Positions 26,624 to 34,406 of a stretch of 64,000 bases of DNA are shown here, piece after piece. The notes under the pieces are model-generated. The model did no database searches, was not told the DNA's origin, and saw nothing but the letters and a program-made list of their open reading frames with translations. A program made the position numbers and the translations under genes. This DNA is from Knoellia sp. Soil729 (GTDB lineage: Bacteria > Actinomycetota > Actinomycetes > Actinomycetales > Dermatophilaceae): contig NZ_LMSA01000006.1 of the NCBI RefSeq assembly GCF_001427985.1, forward strand, positions 62,001 to 126,000. The letters are read 5' to 3'. Each line of letters starts with the position of its first letter. Positions within the stretch are counted from its first letter, which is position 1.

Positions 26624-26893
26624 ATGAGCGAGCATCTGCTTCTCTTCCCCGACCGTGACACCGCTGACGAGATCGCGGCCGAGCTCACCCAGGAGGGCTT
26701 CACCGAGGTCCGGGTGCTGCGCGTCGCGCATGCGGGCGAGGACGACGCCGAGGACCACGAATGGGGTGTCCACGTGCGCGAGGAGATGGTCGCGGACGAG
26801 TCCGGCCCGGTCGAGGGTGGCCTGCGCGAACGGTTCCGGGCGCTGGCCGACGAGCGCGACGGCTGGTACGACCCGGAACCGACGCCCTCCTGA
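26624..26893 (+). CDS. RraB-domain-like small protein (possible RNase E regulator)
   Basis: The 89-residue acidic protein has one ferredoxin-like RraB-type fold: an N-terminal strand and helix (DTADEIAAELTQEGF), a central strand with WGVHVREEMV, and a C-terminal helix ending ADERDGWY, like the DGWE end of RraB proteins. RraB binds and inhibits RNase E in gamma-proteobacteria; whether this protein does so is unknown. ATG 26624 is chosen because a -10 box lies directly upstream. It follows hspR by 55 bases but has its own promoter. Confidence 0.58.
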   Translation: MSEHLLLFPDRDTADEIAAELTQEGFTEVRVLRVAHAGEDDAEDHEWGVHVREEMVADESGPVEGGLRERFRALADERDGWYDPEPTPS

Positions 26894-26909
26894 CCGCGCC
26901 AGCTGTCGC

Positions 26910-27641
26910 TCAGTGACCCTGGTCGGCCCAGAACTGCCGGGTCTCGCCCATGGTGCGGTCCATGATCGCGACCATCGCGGCGTGGGCCATGTCCCCGTCC
27001 CCACGCTGGATCGAGGAGGCGACGTCGGTGTGCAGCTGCAGGGCGTCGACGTGGGGGTGGTGGGGCATGAGGCCGTAGGCGTGCCGACCGGTGAGCACCT
27101 CCGCCACCTGGCGGTGCAGGTGCTCGAACATCTCGTTGCCGGAGGCGGCGAGAACACGTCGGTGGAACTCGATGTCGAGGGCGAGGAAGTCGTCCATCCG
27201 GCCGTCCCGACCCGCGGCCCAGAGCTGGCCGGCAAGGGTCACGAGCTCGCTGGCCTCGAGGGGGAGGGCACGCTCGGCGGCCAGTCGGGCGGCTTGGGGC
27301 TCCACGGCCGTGCGCAGCTCGGTGATCGAGCGCAGCTGCGCGATGCGGCCGTCGGTCGCGAGACGCCAGCGGATGACGAGGGGGTCGTAGACGTTCCAGG
27401 CCCCGTGGTCGAGGACGAGGGTGCCGACCCGGCGACGCGAGGCGACCAGACCCATGGACGCCAGGACCCGCAGGGCCTCACGCACCACCGAGCGTGAGAC
27501 GGCGTGCTCGCTGACCAGCTCGTCGATGAACAGGACGGTGCCGGGAGCGAGTGTGCCGCCACAGATGGCCAGTCCCAGGTTCTCGACCAGGCGAGCATGC
27601 AGGCCGGTGATCTCATCGGCGGGTCGAGGGGCGGTGGTCAT
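26910..27641 (-). CDS. GntR-family (FadR subfamily) repressor of the sugar-acid operon
   Basis: The 243-residue regulator has an N-terminal GntR winged helix (LVSEHAVSRSVVREALRVLASMGLV near residues 42-66) and an FCD ligand domain with metal-binding histidines (DIEFHRRVL near 139, HPHVDAL near 177). It is transcribed away from the dgo-type operon, the classic arrangement for a local repressor that senses the substrate or a pathway intermediate. The start is uncertain: ATG 27641 gives a compact N-terminus, but ATGs at 27653 and 27659 are also in frame. Direct repeats in the gap are candidate operators. Confidence 0.87.
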   Translation of the reverse strand: MTTAPRPADEITGLHARLVENLGLAICGGTLAPGTVLFIDELVSEHAVSRSVVREALRVLASMGLVASRRRVGTLVLDHGAWNVYDPLVIRWRLATDGRIAQLRSITELRTAVEPQAARLAAERALPLEASELVTLAGQLWAAGRDGRMDDFLALDIEFHRRVLAASGNEMFEHLHRQVAEVLTGRHAYGLMPHHPHVDALQLHTDVASSIQRGDGDMAHAAMVAIMDRTMGETRQFWADQGH

Positions 27642-27649
27642 GTAACAAA

Positions 27650-27691
27650 TCATACTCATCAGGCTTCGGGGCTTGCCTAAGTCATACTTAT
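27650..27691. promoter_or_regulatory. Direct repeats, candidate GntR operators
   Basis: tcatactcat (27650-27659) and tcatacttat (27682-27691) match in 9 of 10 positions and start 32 bases apart, three helical turns. They lie in an AT-richer gap between the regulator and the ABC transporter operon. The second copy extends into ATACTTATGTAT, an imperfect palindrome. Confidence 0.5.
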
Positions 27692-27779
27692 GTATCTAGA
27701 GTTACTCGATTAGACGGACGTAGTCCGCCGCGGCGACGGCTCCAACGAGGGAGCGGCCACGACACTGAAGGAGATCGAC

Positions 27780-29072
27780 GTGTTGCGACGCACAGCAACC
27801 GGTTCCGCTCTCGCACTCGCCGCGGCGCTCAGCCTGTCGGCGTGCGGCGGCGGTGGCGACGACCAGAGCACCGGCTCCAAGACCATCCAGGTCACCCTGG
27901 CCAACCACGTGTGGACCGAGAACATCAAGGCAGCGCTGCCCGAGTTCGAGAAGTCCACCGGCCTCAAGGTCAAGCTCACCCAGCTCGGCGAGGACCAGCT
28001 CTCCGACCAGTACAACGTCAAGCTCAACGCGGGCACGAGCGACCTCGACGTGATGATGTACCGCCCCCTGCAGGAGGGCAAGCTCTTCGGCAAGAACGGC
28101 TACCTCGCCGACCTCACCAAGGACGTCAAGGGCGCCAAGGACTGGAACTGGAGCGACTTCCAGCCCGGCCCGGTCGAGGCCACCACCTACGACGGCAAGG
28201 TCGAGGGGGTCCCGCTCATCACCGAGACCGAGGTCCTGTACTACCGCAAGGACCTGCTGAAGAAGGCCGGCTTCTCCGAGCCGCCCAAGACCCTCGACGA
28301 GCTCAAGGCGCAGTCGGCCAAGATCCAGGCCGCCAACCCCGGCGTGGCGGGCTTCGTGGCCCGCACCGGCAAGTCCGCCGCAGTGACCCAGTTCTCGAGC
28401 TACCTCTACAGCTTCGGTGGCAAGTGGGCCACCGACGACGACAAGGCTGCAATCGACTCCCCTGAGGCCAAGCAGGCCTACGCCTACTACGGGGGGCTCA
28501 TCCACGACCACGGTCCCAAGAACGTCAGCACGGACATGAGCTGGCCCGAGGCCATGGCGATCTTCACGCAGGGCAAGTCCGCCTTCTACACCGAGGCGAG
28601 CTCCCTGTACAAGAACGCCACCGATCCGGCCAAGTCCAAGGTCTCCGACACCGTCGGCTTCGCAGCGTTCCCGGCCGGCCCCGCCGGCTCCAAGCCCTAC
28701 AACGTCCCGTCGTGGGCGCTCGGCATCAACGAGTCCTCCGAGAACAAGGCCAACGCCTGGAAGTTCATCGAGTGGGCGACCAGCAAGGAGCAGACGCTCG
28801 CCAACCAGAAGGCCGGAGTCCCTGGTGCGCGCAGCTCGGTCGCCAACGACCCGGAGGCCACGTCGACCTACCCGAAGGACCTCGTCGCCGCGGCGGCCGA
28901 GGGCGCCAAGAACGGAGTCGGTTTCGACCGCCCCAAGGTCGTCAAGGTCCCCGAGGCCCGCGAGATCGTCGGTCTGCCGATCGTCGACGCGATCACCGGC
29001 AAGGACGCGGCTGCGTCGGCCGAGGAAGCGGCCAAGAAGTTCCAGGCCCTGCTCGACGACGAGGCCAAGTGA
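27780..29072 (+). CDS. Sugar/sugar-acid ABC transporter, substrate-binding lipoprotein
   Basis: The 430-residue extracellular binding protein belongs to family 1 (MalE-like). It has a signal with lipobox LSAC near residue 22, then the two-lobe binding fold with YYRKDLLKKAGF near 154 and a Trp-rich C-terminal region (WKFIEWATSKEQT near 325). It should capture the sugar acid used by the downstream enzymes. The GTG start has AAGGAG 7 bases upstream. A perfect hairpin follows, which probably lowers expression of the permeases relative to this protein. Confidence 0.93.
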   Translation: MLRRTATGSALALAAALSLSACGGGGDDQSTGSKTIQVTLANHVWTENIKAALPEFEKSTGLKVKLTQLGEDQLSDQYNVKLNAGTSDLDVMMYRPLQEGKLFGKNGYLADLTKDVKGAKDWNWSDFQPGPVEATTYDGKVEGVPLITETEVLYYRKDLLKKAGFSEPPKTLDELKAQSAKIQAANPGVAGFVARTGKSAAVTQFSSYLYSFGGKWATDDDKAAIDSPEAKQAYAYYGGLIHDHGPKNVSTDMSWPEAMAIFTQGKSAFYTEASSLYKNATDPAKSKVSDTVGFAAFPAGPAGSKPYNVPSWALGINESSENKANAWKFIEWATSKEQTLANQKAGVPGARSSVANDPEATSTYPKDLVAAAAEGAKNGVGFDRPKVVKVPEAREIVGLPIVDAITGKDAAASAEEAAKKFQALLDDEAK

Positions 29073-29102
29073 CCGCCTGACCTCACGGTCACGCATCCCT
29101 GA

Positions 29103-29140
29103 GGGTGGTGCCGAGCGCTCGCGGGCGCTCGGCACCACCC
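29103..29140 (+). promoter_or_regulatory. Intra-operon hairpin between binding protein and permease genes
   Basis: Perfect 16-base arms, gggtggtgccgagcgc at 29103-29118 and its complement at 29125-29140, enclose a 6-base loop. Only C residues follow, so readthrough is likely. Its place after the binding-protein gene suggests mRNA protection or partial termination. Confidence 0.8.
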
Positions 29141-29173
29141 CCCCGCCAGAACCAGCATCGAAGGTGAGCGCCC

Positions 29174-30091
29174 ATGTCCGCTGACACCCTGCCCGTGACG
29201 GGAACCTCCGGGTTCTCGCGCTGGGCGAACAACCATCGCAAGTGGCTCTTTGCCTCTCCCGCCATGGCATTCGTCGCAGTGCTCATCATCTTCCCGGTCG
29301 CGTGGACCCTCTACCTCAGCCTCACCGACGCCGAGGGGTCGGTGCGCGCCGAGAAGGAGTTCGTCGGCGGACGCAACTACCTCGACGTCCTCAGCGACAC
29401 CGCGCGGTTCTGGCCCGCGGTGTGGCGCACGGTGCAGTTCACCGGTGTCGTGCTCATCGTCGAGGTCGTCCTCGGCATGGCCATCGCCCTGCTCCTGTGG
29501 CGGCCGTTCCGGGGCGAGAAGTGGGTTCGCGTCGCGATCCTCATGCCGCTCGTGGCGACCCCTGTCGCGGTGGGCATGATGTTCCGGCTCATCTTCGACC
29601 CCAACATCGGCCTGGCCAACCAGGTCATCGGCTGGTTCGGCATCCCGGCCCAGCCATGGCTTGCCGGCGAGACGTCGGCGCTGTGGACGACGATGCTCAT
29701 CGACATCTGGCAGTGGACGCCCATGGTGGTCCTCATCCTGCTGGCCGGCCTGACCTCTCTCTCGGACGAGCCGCAGGAAGCCGCGCTCATCGACGGGGCC
29801 AGTGGCTGGCAGCGTTTTCGCTTCATCACCCTCCCGCTGCTCATGCCCACGGTGCTCGTCGCGGTCCTGCTGCGCGGCATCGACGCGCTCAAGACCTTCG
29901 ACATCCTCTATGCGACCAAGGGCAAGGGCGGCGGCAGCTACCACGAGGTCGAGACGCTCAACGTCTACGCCTACGGCCTGAGCTTCGACTACAACGAGTA
30001 CGGCACCAGCTCAACGGTGCTCATCATCTTCTTCCTCCTCATCATCGGGTCCATGTGGGTCCTCACCTCGCGCCGGAAGGCGGACTACTGA
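29174..30091 (+). CDS. Sugar/sugar-acid ABC transporter permease, MalF-like
   Basis: The 305-residue inner-membrane protein has six predicted helices and the ABC-coupling EAA loop (EPQEAALIDGASGWQRFRFITLPLL near residues 199-223, read as EAALIDGAS...G...F..ITLP). It forms the import channel with the next gene's product. No ATPase gene is present in this operon, so a shared MsiK-type ATPase encoded elsewhere is likely, as known for many actinobacterial sugar importers. Its stop overlaps the next start (TGATG). Confidence 0.93.
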   Translation: MSADTLPVTGTSGFSRWANNHRKWLFASPAMAFVAVLIIFPVAWTLYLSLTDAEGSVRAEKEFVGGRNYLDVLSDTARFWPAVWRTVQFTGVVLIVEVVLGMAIALLLWRPFRGEKWVRVAILMPLVATPVAVGMMFRLIFDPNIGLANQVIGWFGIPAQPWLAGETSALWTTMLIDIWQWTPMVVLILLAGLTSLSDEPQEAALIDGASGWQRFRFITLPLLMPTVLVAVLLRGIDALKTFDILYATKGKGGGSYHEVETLNVYAYGLSFDYNEYGTSSTVLIIFFLLIIGSMWVLTSRRKADY

Positions 30092-30906
30092 TGCGCAGCG
30101 GAACGGCATACAAGGCCTTTCGGGTCGGTGCCCTCGTCCTCGTCGTCGTCGGGCTCCTCATGCCCCTCATCTGGATGGTCGCGGCATCACTCAAGACCAA
30201 CGTCGACATCTACGACACGAGCAAGGCCCTGCTCTTCTCGCCGACCTCCGAGAACTACGCGAAGGTCCTCGACCAGGCCAACTACGTCACGTTCATCCTC
30301 AACAGCCTCTGGGTGGCGTTCGCCTCGACCGTGCTGTCGCTTCTGCTGGGAGTTCCCGCGGCGTACTCGATGAGCCGGTTCGCCATGAAGCGTTCGGCGC
30401 TCGTGGTGCTCATGGCGCGCGTCATCCCCGGTGTGTCGCTGCTCGTGCCGTGGTTCTACGTCTTCTCCAACCTCAAGCTGGTCGGGGGCTTCACGGTCCT
30501 CATCCTCAGCCACATGTTCGTGGGGCTGCCGCTCGTCGTCTACATCATGATGGGCTACTTCGACGGCATGCCGCTCGAGCTCGAGGAGTCGGCGCAGGTG
30601 GACGGGCTCACCCCGATCGGCGCCTTCCGCAGGATCACCCTGCCCCTGTCGACGCCCGGCATCGCGACGGCGGGGATCCTCGCGTTCATCTTCTCGTGGA
30701 ACAACTTCATGTTCGCGCTGGTGCTCTCCGGAGCCGACACCAAGACGCTGCCAGTGGCGATCTTCAACTTCGTCGGATACGCCGCCATCGACTGGGGTGG
30801 CCTCATGGCAGCCGCGACCGTCGTCACGGTGCCGATCATGCTCATCGCCCTCTTCGCCCAGAAGTACGTCGTCTCCGGCCTCACCGCCGGCGCGACCAAG
30901 GGCTGA
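30091..30906 (+). CDS. Sugar/sugar-acid ABC transporter permease, MalG-like
   Basis: The 271-residue protein has six predicted helices and the EAA loop read as ELEESAQVDGLTPIGAFRRI near residues 164-183. It pairs with the permease upstream. The ATG shares its first base with the previous stop. The dehydratase gene begins 6 bases after its stop, placing transport and catabolism in one operon. Confidence 0.93.
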   Translation: MRSGTAYKAFRVGALVLVVVGLLMPLIWMVAASLKTNVDIYDTSKALLFSPTSENYAKVLDQANYVTFILNSLWVAFASTVLSLLLGVPAAYSMSRFAMKRSALVVLMARVIPGVSLLVPWFYVFSNLKLVGGFTVLILSHMFVGLPLVVYIMMGYFDGMPLELEESAQVDGLTPIGAFRRITLPLSTPGIATAGILAFIFSWNNFMFALVLSGADTKTLPVAIFNFVGYAAIDWGGLMAAATVVTVPIMLIALFAQKYVVSGLTAGATKG

Positions 30907-30912
30907 GCGGCG

Positions 30913-32064
30913 ATGGCATCGACGATCGAGCAGGTCGAGACCTTCCTCGTCGCACCGCGGTGGCTCTTCGTGCGCATCGCGACCTCCGACGGACTGGTCG
31001 GTTGGGGCGAGGCCTCGTGCGAGGGCCGCTCCGAGACCGTGCGCACCGCCGTGGAGCAGCTCAGCGAGATGATCCTGGGTGGTGACCCGGAGCGCATCGA
31101 GGACCACTGGGTCGTCATGACCAAGGGGTCGTTCTACCGCGGTGGCCCGATCCTGGGCAGTGCCGTGTCCGGCATCGACCAGGCGCTGTGGGACATCAAG
31201 GGAAAGCGGTATGGCGTGCCCGTGCACCAGGTCCTCGGTGGGGCCGTGCGTGACCGGGTCCGTGTCTATGGCTGGGTCGGCGGTGACGAGCCCAACGAGG
31301 TCAGTGACCACATCGCCGAGCAGGTCGAGGCCGGGCTCACCGCGGTGAAGATGAACGCGAGCGGTCGCATGTCGCCGCTCGGGTCCGTGGCCGAGGTCGA
31401 CGGTGTCGTCGCGCGGGTGGCTGCCGCCCGTGAGGTGCTCGGTGAGGACGGGGACGTTGCCGTGGACTTCCACGGCCGCTTCAGCCTCGCCAACGCCCGC
31501 CGGGTCGCGCCACTGCTCGAGCCCTTCCGGCCGATGTTCCTCGAGGAGCCGGTGACGCCCGAGAACTCACACCTCATCGGCGCGTTCGTCAGGTCGACGA
31601 CCACGCCCGTGTCCACGGGGGAGCGCCTCTACGGGCGCCAGGAGTTCCTGCCCGTGCTGGAGGCCGGGGTGGCCGTGGTCCAGCCGGACCTCTCGCACGC
31701 CGGTGGGATCACCGAGGTGCGCAAGATCGCCTCCCTCGCCGAGACGTTCGACGCAGCCCTGGCGCCGCACTGCCCGTTGGGCCCCCTCGCTCTCGCGTCC
31801 TCCCTGCAGGTGGCCTTCGCGACGTCGAACCACCTCATCCAGGAGCAGAGCATCGGCATCCACTACAACCAGGGCGCCGACGTCCTCGACTACCTCGTCG
31901 ACACCTCGCCCCTGGAGTTCGTCGACGGACACATCGAGCGCCTGACCGGTCCGGGTCTCGGCATCGAGATCGACGAGGCCGCCGTGCGGGCCGCCGACAA
32001 GGTCGGGCACGCCTGGCGTGGGCCCGTGTGGCGCCAGCTCGACGGCACCTTCGCGGAGTGGTGA
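30913..32064 (+). CDS. dgoD: D-galactonate dehydratase (enolase superfamily)
   Basis: The 383-residue enzyme dehydrates galactonate to 2-keto-3-deoxygalactonate. It follows E. coli DgoD closely: FYRGGPILGSAVSGIDQALWD near residues 75-95, metal ligands in DFHGR near 185, EEPV near 212 and GER near 237, QPDLSHAGGI near 257 and the catalytic histidine in APHCPLGP near 285, ending WRGPVWR...AEW like DgoD. A different sugar acid of the same stereochemical class cannot be excluded. The next gene starts in its stop codon. Confidence 0.92.
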   Translation: MASTIEQVETFLVAPRWLFVRIATSDGLVGWGEASCEGRSETVRTAVEQLSEMILGGDPERIEDHWVVMTKGSFYRGGPILGSAVSGIDQALWDIKGKRYGVPVHQVLGGAVRDRVRVYGWVGGDEPNEVSDHIAEQVEAGLTAVKMNASGRMSPLGSVAEVDGVVARVAAAREVLGEDGDVAVDFHGRFSLANARRVAPLLEPFRPMFLEEPVTPENSHLIGAFVRSTTTPVSTGERLYGRQEFLPVLEAGVAVVQPDLSHAGGITEVRKIASLAETFDAALAPHCPLGPLALASSLQVAFATSNHLIQEQSIGIHYNQGADVLDYLVDTSPLEFVDGHIERLTGPGLGIEIDEAAVRAADKVGHAWRGPVWRQLDGTFAEW

Positions 32065-32708
32065 TGGACGCGGGGCAGCTTCCGGCGCTCGTCCGGGCGC
32101 ACCGGGTCATGGCCATCGTCCGTGGCACGTCGCAGGAGGCCGCTCTCGCGACCGGCAAGGCCCTGTTGGATGAGGGCATCCGACTCATCGAGATCACGCT
32201 CACGACCCCCGGGGCGCTCGCGACCATCGGTGCACTGCGCCACCATGCGCCCGAGGGCACCTTCGTCGGTGCCGGCACGGTGCTGAGCGTCGAGGACGTG
32301 GCCGCTGTCGAGAAGGCCGGGGCTCAGTTCATCGTCACGCCGGCGGTCGTCCCGGCGGTGGCGGAGGCGAGTCGCCGCTCGATCCCCTGTGCCGCAGGCG
32401 CTTTCACGGCCAGCGAGGCCTATGCCGCCCACGCGGCTGGGGCAGAGGTGGTCAAGCTCTTCCCGGCCTCCGCGGCGGGACCGGGCTACCTCAAGGCCCT
32501 GCGTGACCCACTGCCGCACATCCCCTTCATGGTCGTGGGTGGCGTGGGACTTGAGGAGGCCCGGGCCTTCGTGGCGGCGGGCGCCATCGGGGCCGGTGTC
32601 GGCGGTCCGCTCGTCGGCGATGCCGCCAGTGGAGGCTCGCTCGAGGCGCTGCGTGACCGTGCCCGGAGTTTCGTGGCCTGGGCCGAGCAGGCGGGGGAGC
32701 CCCTGTGA
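32064..32708 (+). CDS. dgoA: KDPG/KDPGal aldolase
   Basis: The 214-residue class I aldolase cleaves 2-keto-3-deoxy-6-phosphogluconate or -galactonate to pyruvate and glyceraldehyde 3-phosphate. Visible are AIVRG near residue 17, the catalytic glutamate in IEITLTTPGA near 42, GAGTV near 68 and the Schiff-base lysine in VVKLFPAS near 131. Its neighbours (DgoD and a KDG kinase) favour the galactonate route. The ATG overlaps the dgoD stop, and the next GTG overlaps its own stop. Confidence 0.92.
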   Translation: MDAGQLPALVRAHRVMAIVRGTSQEAALATGKALLDEGIRLIEITLTTPGALATIGALRHHAPEGTFVGAGTVLSVEDVAAVEKAGAQFIVTPAVVPAVAEASRRSIPCAAGAFTASEAYAAHAAGAEVVKLFPASAAGPGYLKALRDPLPHIPFMVVGGVGLEEARAFVAAGAIGAGVGGPLVGDAASGGSLEALRDRARSFVAWAEQAGEPL

Positions 32709-33649
32709 CCGTCGAGGTGCTCACCCTCGGCGAGGCTCTCGTCTCGATGCGTTCGGACCGGCCGCTGGCGTTCGGCGCCCCCTTGGCTCCCGACCTCGCA
32801 GGCGCCGAGACGAACGTCGCCATTGGCCTGGCTCGTCTCGGGCACCGCGTCGAGTGGCTGGGCAGGGTCGGCCGCGACGCCTACGGTGCCGAGGTCGTAC
32901 GCACGTTGCGTGCCGAGGGCGTGGCGGTCGACCACGTGGGTGTCGACGATGGCGCACCCACTGGCCTGATGCTGCTCGAGCAACGCACTGCCGACCTCAC
33001 GCGGGTGGAGTACCGCCGAGCCGGCTCTGCCGGTGCCGCCCTCTCGCCGGACGACCTCGCAGGGGCCGACCTCGAAGGGATCCGTGTCCTGCACGTCACC
33101 GGCGTCACGCCGGCCCTCTCGGCGTCAGCGGCGGCCACCATCCAGACGGCCGTCGAACAGGCTTCTGCCGCGGGCGTTCTCGTCTCGCTCGACGTCAACC
33201 ACCGCCTGCGCCTCTGGTCGCGCGAGGCCGCCTCGACCACGCTTCGCCGGCTCCTGCCCCACGTCTCGCTCGTGGTCGCGGGCGAGGACGAGCTCGCGGT
33301 CCTGGGCGATGGACCCGAGGACGATGCCGTGGCAAGCCTGCTCGACAGCGGCATCGAGCAGGTCGCCGTCAAGCGGGGCGCCGCCGGTGCCACCCTCTTC
33401 CTCGCAGAGGGACGGTACGACGCCGACGCCCTTCCCGTGACGCCCGTCGACACGGTCGGTGCTGGAGACGCGTTCTCGGCCGGGCTGATCTCGGGCATCC
33501 TCGACGGCCTTGACCCCCGGGCGCGGCTGCAGAGGGCGGGGTTGCTCGGTGCGTGGGCCGTCAGCACTCGTGGGGACTGGCAGGGGCTCCCCACCCGCGA
33601 GGAGCTTCACGACCTCGCCACCCATCGGCCCGGCGACACCGCGCGCTAG
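32705..33649 (+). CDS. kdgK: 2-keto-3-deoxy-sugar-acid kinase (PfkB family)
   Basis: The 314-residue kinase has the PfkB signatures AGAETNVAIGLARLG near residue 34 and DTVGAGDAF near 245, where the aspartate is the catalytic base. It probably phosphorylates 2-keto-3-deoxygalactonate or -gluconate before the aldolase step. E. coli uses the unrelated DgoK for this, so the kinase is a functional replacement. The GTG start overlaps the aldolase stop (GTGA). Confidence 0.88.
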   Translation: MTVEVLTLGEALVSMRSDRPLAFGAPLAPDLAGAETNVAIGLARLGHRVEWLGRVGRDAYGAEVVRTLRAEGVAVDHVGVDDGAPTGLMLLEQRTADLTRVEYRRAGSAGAALSPDDLAGADLEGIRVLHVTGVTPALSASAAATIQTAVEQASAAGVLVSLDVNHRLRLWSREAASTTLRRLLPHVSLVVAGEDELAVLGDGPEDDAVASLLDSGIEQVAVKRGAAGATLFLAEGRYDADALPVTPVDTVGAGDAFSAGLISGILDGLDPRARLQRAGLLGAWAVSTRGDWQGLPTREELHDLATHRPGDTAR

Positions 33650-33737
33650 CGGTGCCGCACGGCATACGGTGCGGTAGGAACGGACCCTGAACAAACCCTG
33701 AGCCGGGCACGAAGCCGACACGGAAGGACTGACCGTC

Positions 33738-34265
33738 ATGACCGACACACCGACGAGGCACGTGGTCGTGATGGGGGTGTCCGGCAGCGGGAAGACCACC
33801 ATCGCCCGGGGGCTCGTCAAGGCCACCGGCCTGGAGTTCTCCGAGGCCGACGCGTTCCACTCGCCCGAGAACATCGCCAAGATGGAAGCCGGCATCGCCC
33901 TGACCGACGAGGACCGCTGGCCCTGGCTGCGCGCGCTCGCGCAGTGGATGGCCTCGAGGGCGGACGCCGGGGTGTCCACGGTCATCACCTGCTCGGCCCT
34001 CAAGCGCACCTACCGCGATGTCCTGCGCGACGGCCCGCCCTCCGTGGACTTCCTGCACCTGGACGGCCCAGCCGAGCTCATCAGGGGCCGCATGTCCCAG
34101 CGTGAGGGCCACTTCATGCCGACCAGCCTGCTCCAGTCGCAGATCGACACCCTCGAACCGCTCGACCCCGACGAGAGCGGCATCGTGCTGGACCTGCGCG
34201 AGCCGCCGGAGGTGCTCATCGAGCGTGCCCTCGACTGGCTGGACATCCCCCCGGCGACGCCCTAG
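33738..34265 (+). CDS. gntK: Gluconokinase
   Basis: The 175-residue GntK-type kinase phosphorylates gluconate to 6-phosphogluconate. It has the P-loop GVSGSGKTT near residue 13, EADAFHSPENIAKM near 36, the lid ITCSALKRTYRD near 83 and REGHFMP near 121. It lies 88 bases after the kinase gene, past a small hairpin (ccgcac at 33655 pairing with gtgcgg at 33669), so it may have its own promoter. It broadens the locus to gluconate. Confidence 0.93.
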   Translation: MTDTPTRHVVVMGVSGSGKTTIARGLVKATGLEFSEADAFHSPENIAKMEAGIALTDEDRWPWLRALAQWMASRADAGVSTVITCSALKRTYRDVLRDGPPSVDFLHLDGPAELIRGRMSQREGHFMPTSLLQSQIDTLEPLDPDESGIVLDLREPPEVLIERALDWLDIPPATP

Positions 34266-34394
34266 GTCACGCACCGCGGCGCGCACCTCGGCGCCCACCA
34301 TGGCGTCGGCGCCCACCGCGCCGCCGACCATGGCGTCGGCAACGTTCTGGCGGCGCGTTCTGCTCAGCCTCAGGGATCTTCCGGCTTCGGACGG

Positions 34395-34400
34395 CATGAT
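34395..34400 (+). promoter_or_regulatory. Possible -10 box for a leaderless start
   Basis: CATGAT ends 6 bases before the GTG at 34407, and no ribosome site is visible. The 140-base gap upstream also has two copies of accatggcgtcggc 30 bases apart and no gene I can support. Confidence 0.35.
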
Positions 34401-34406
34401 GACCCA

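Noticed and set aside
34297-34340. Two copies of accatggcgtcggc in the gap before the LCP gene
   Set aside because: The copies are short, very GC-rich and not symmetric; I could not link them to a promoter or hairpin. Noted but not called a feature.
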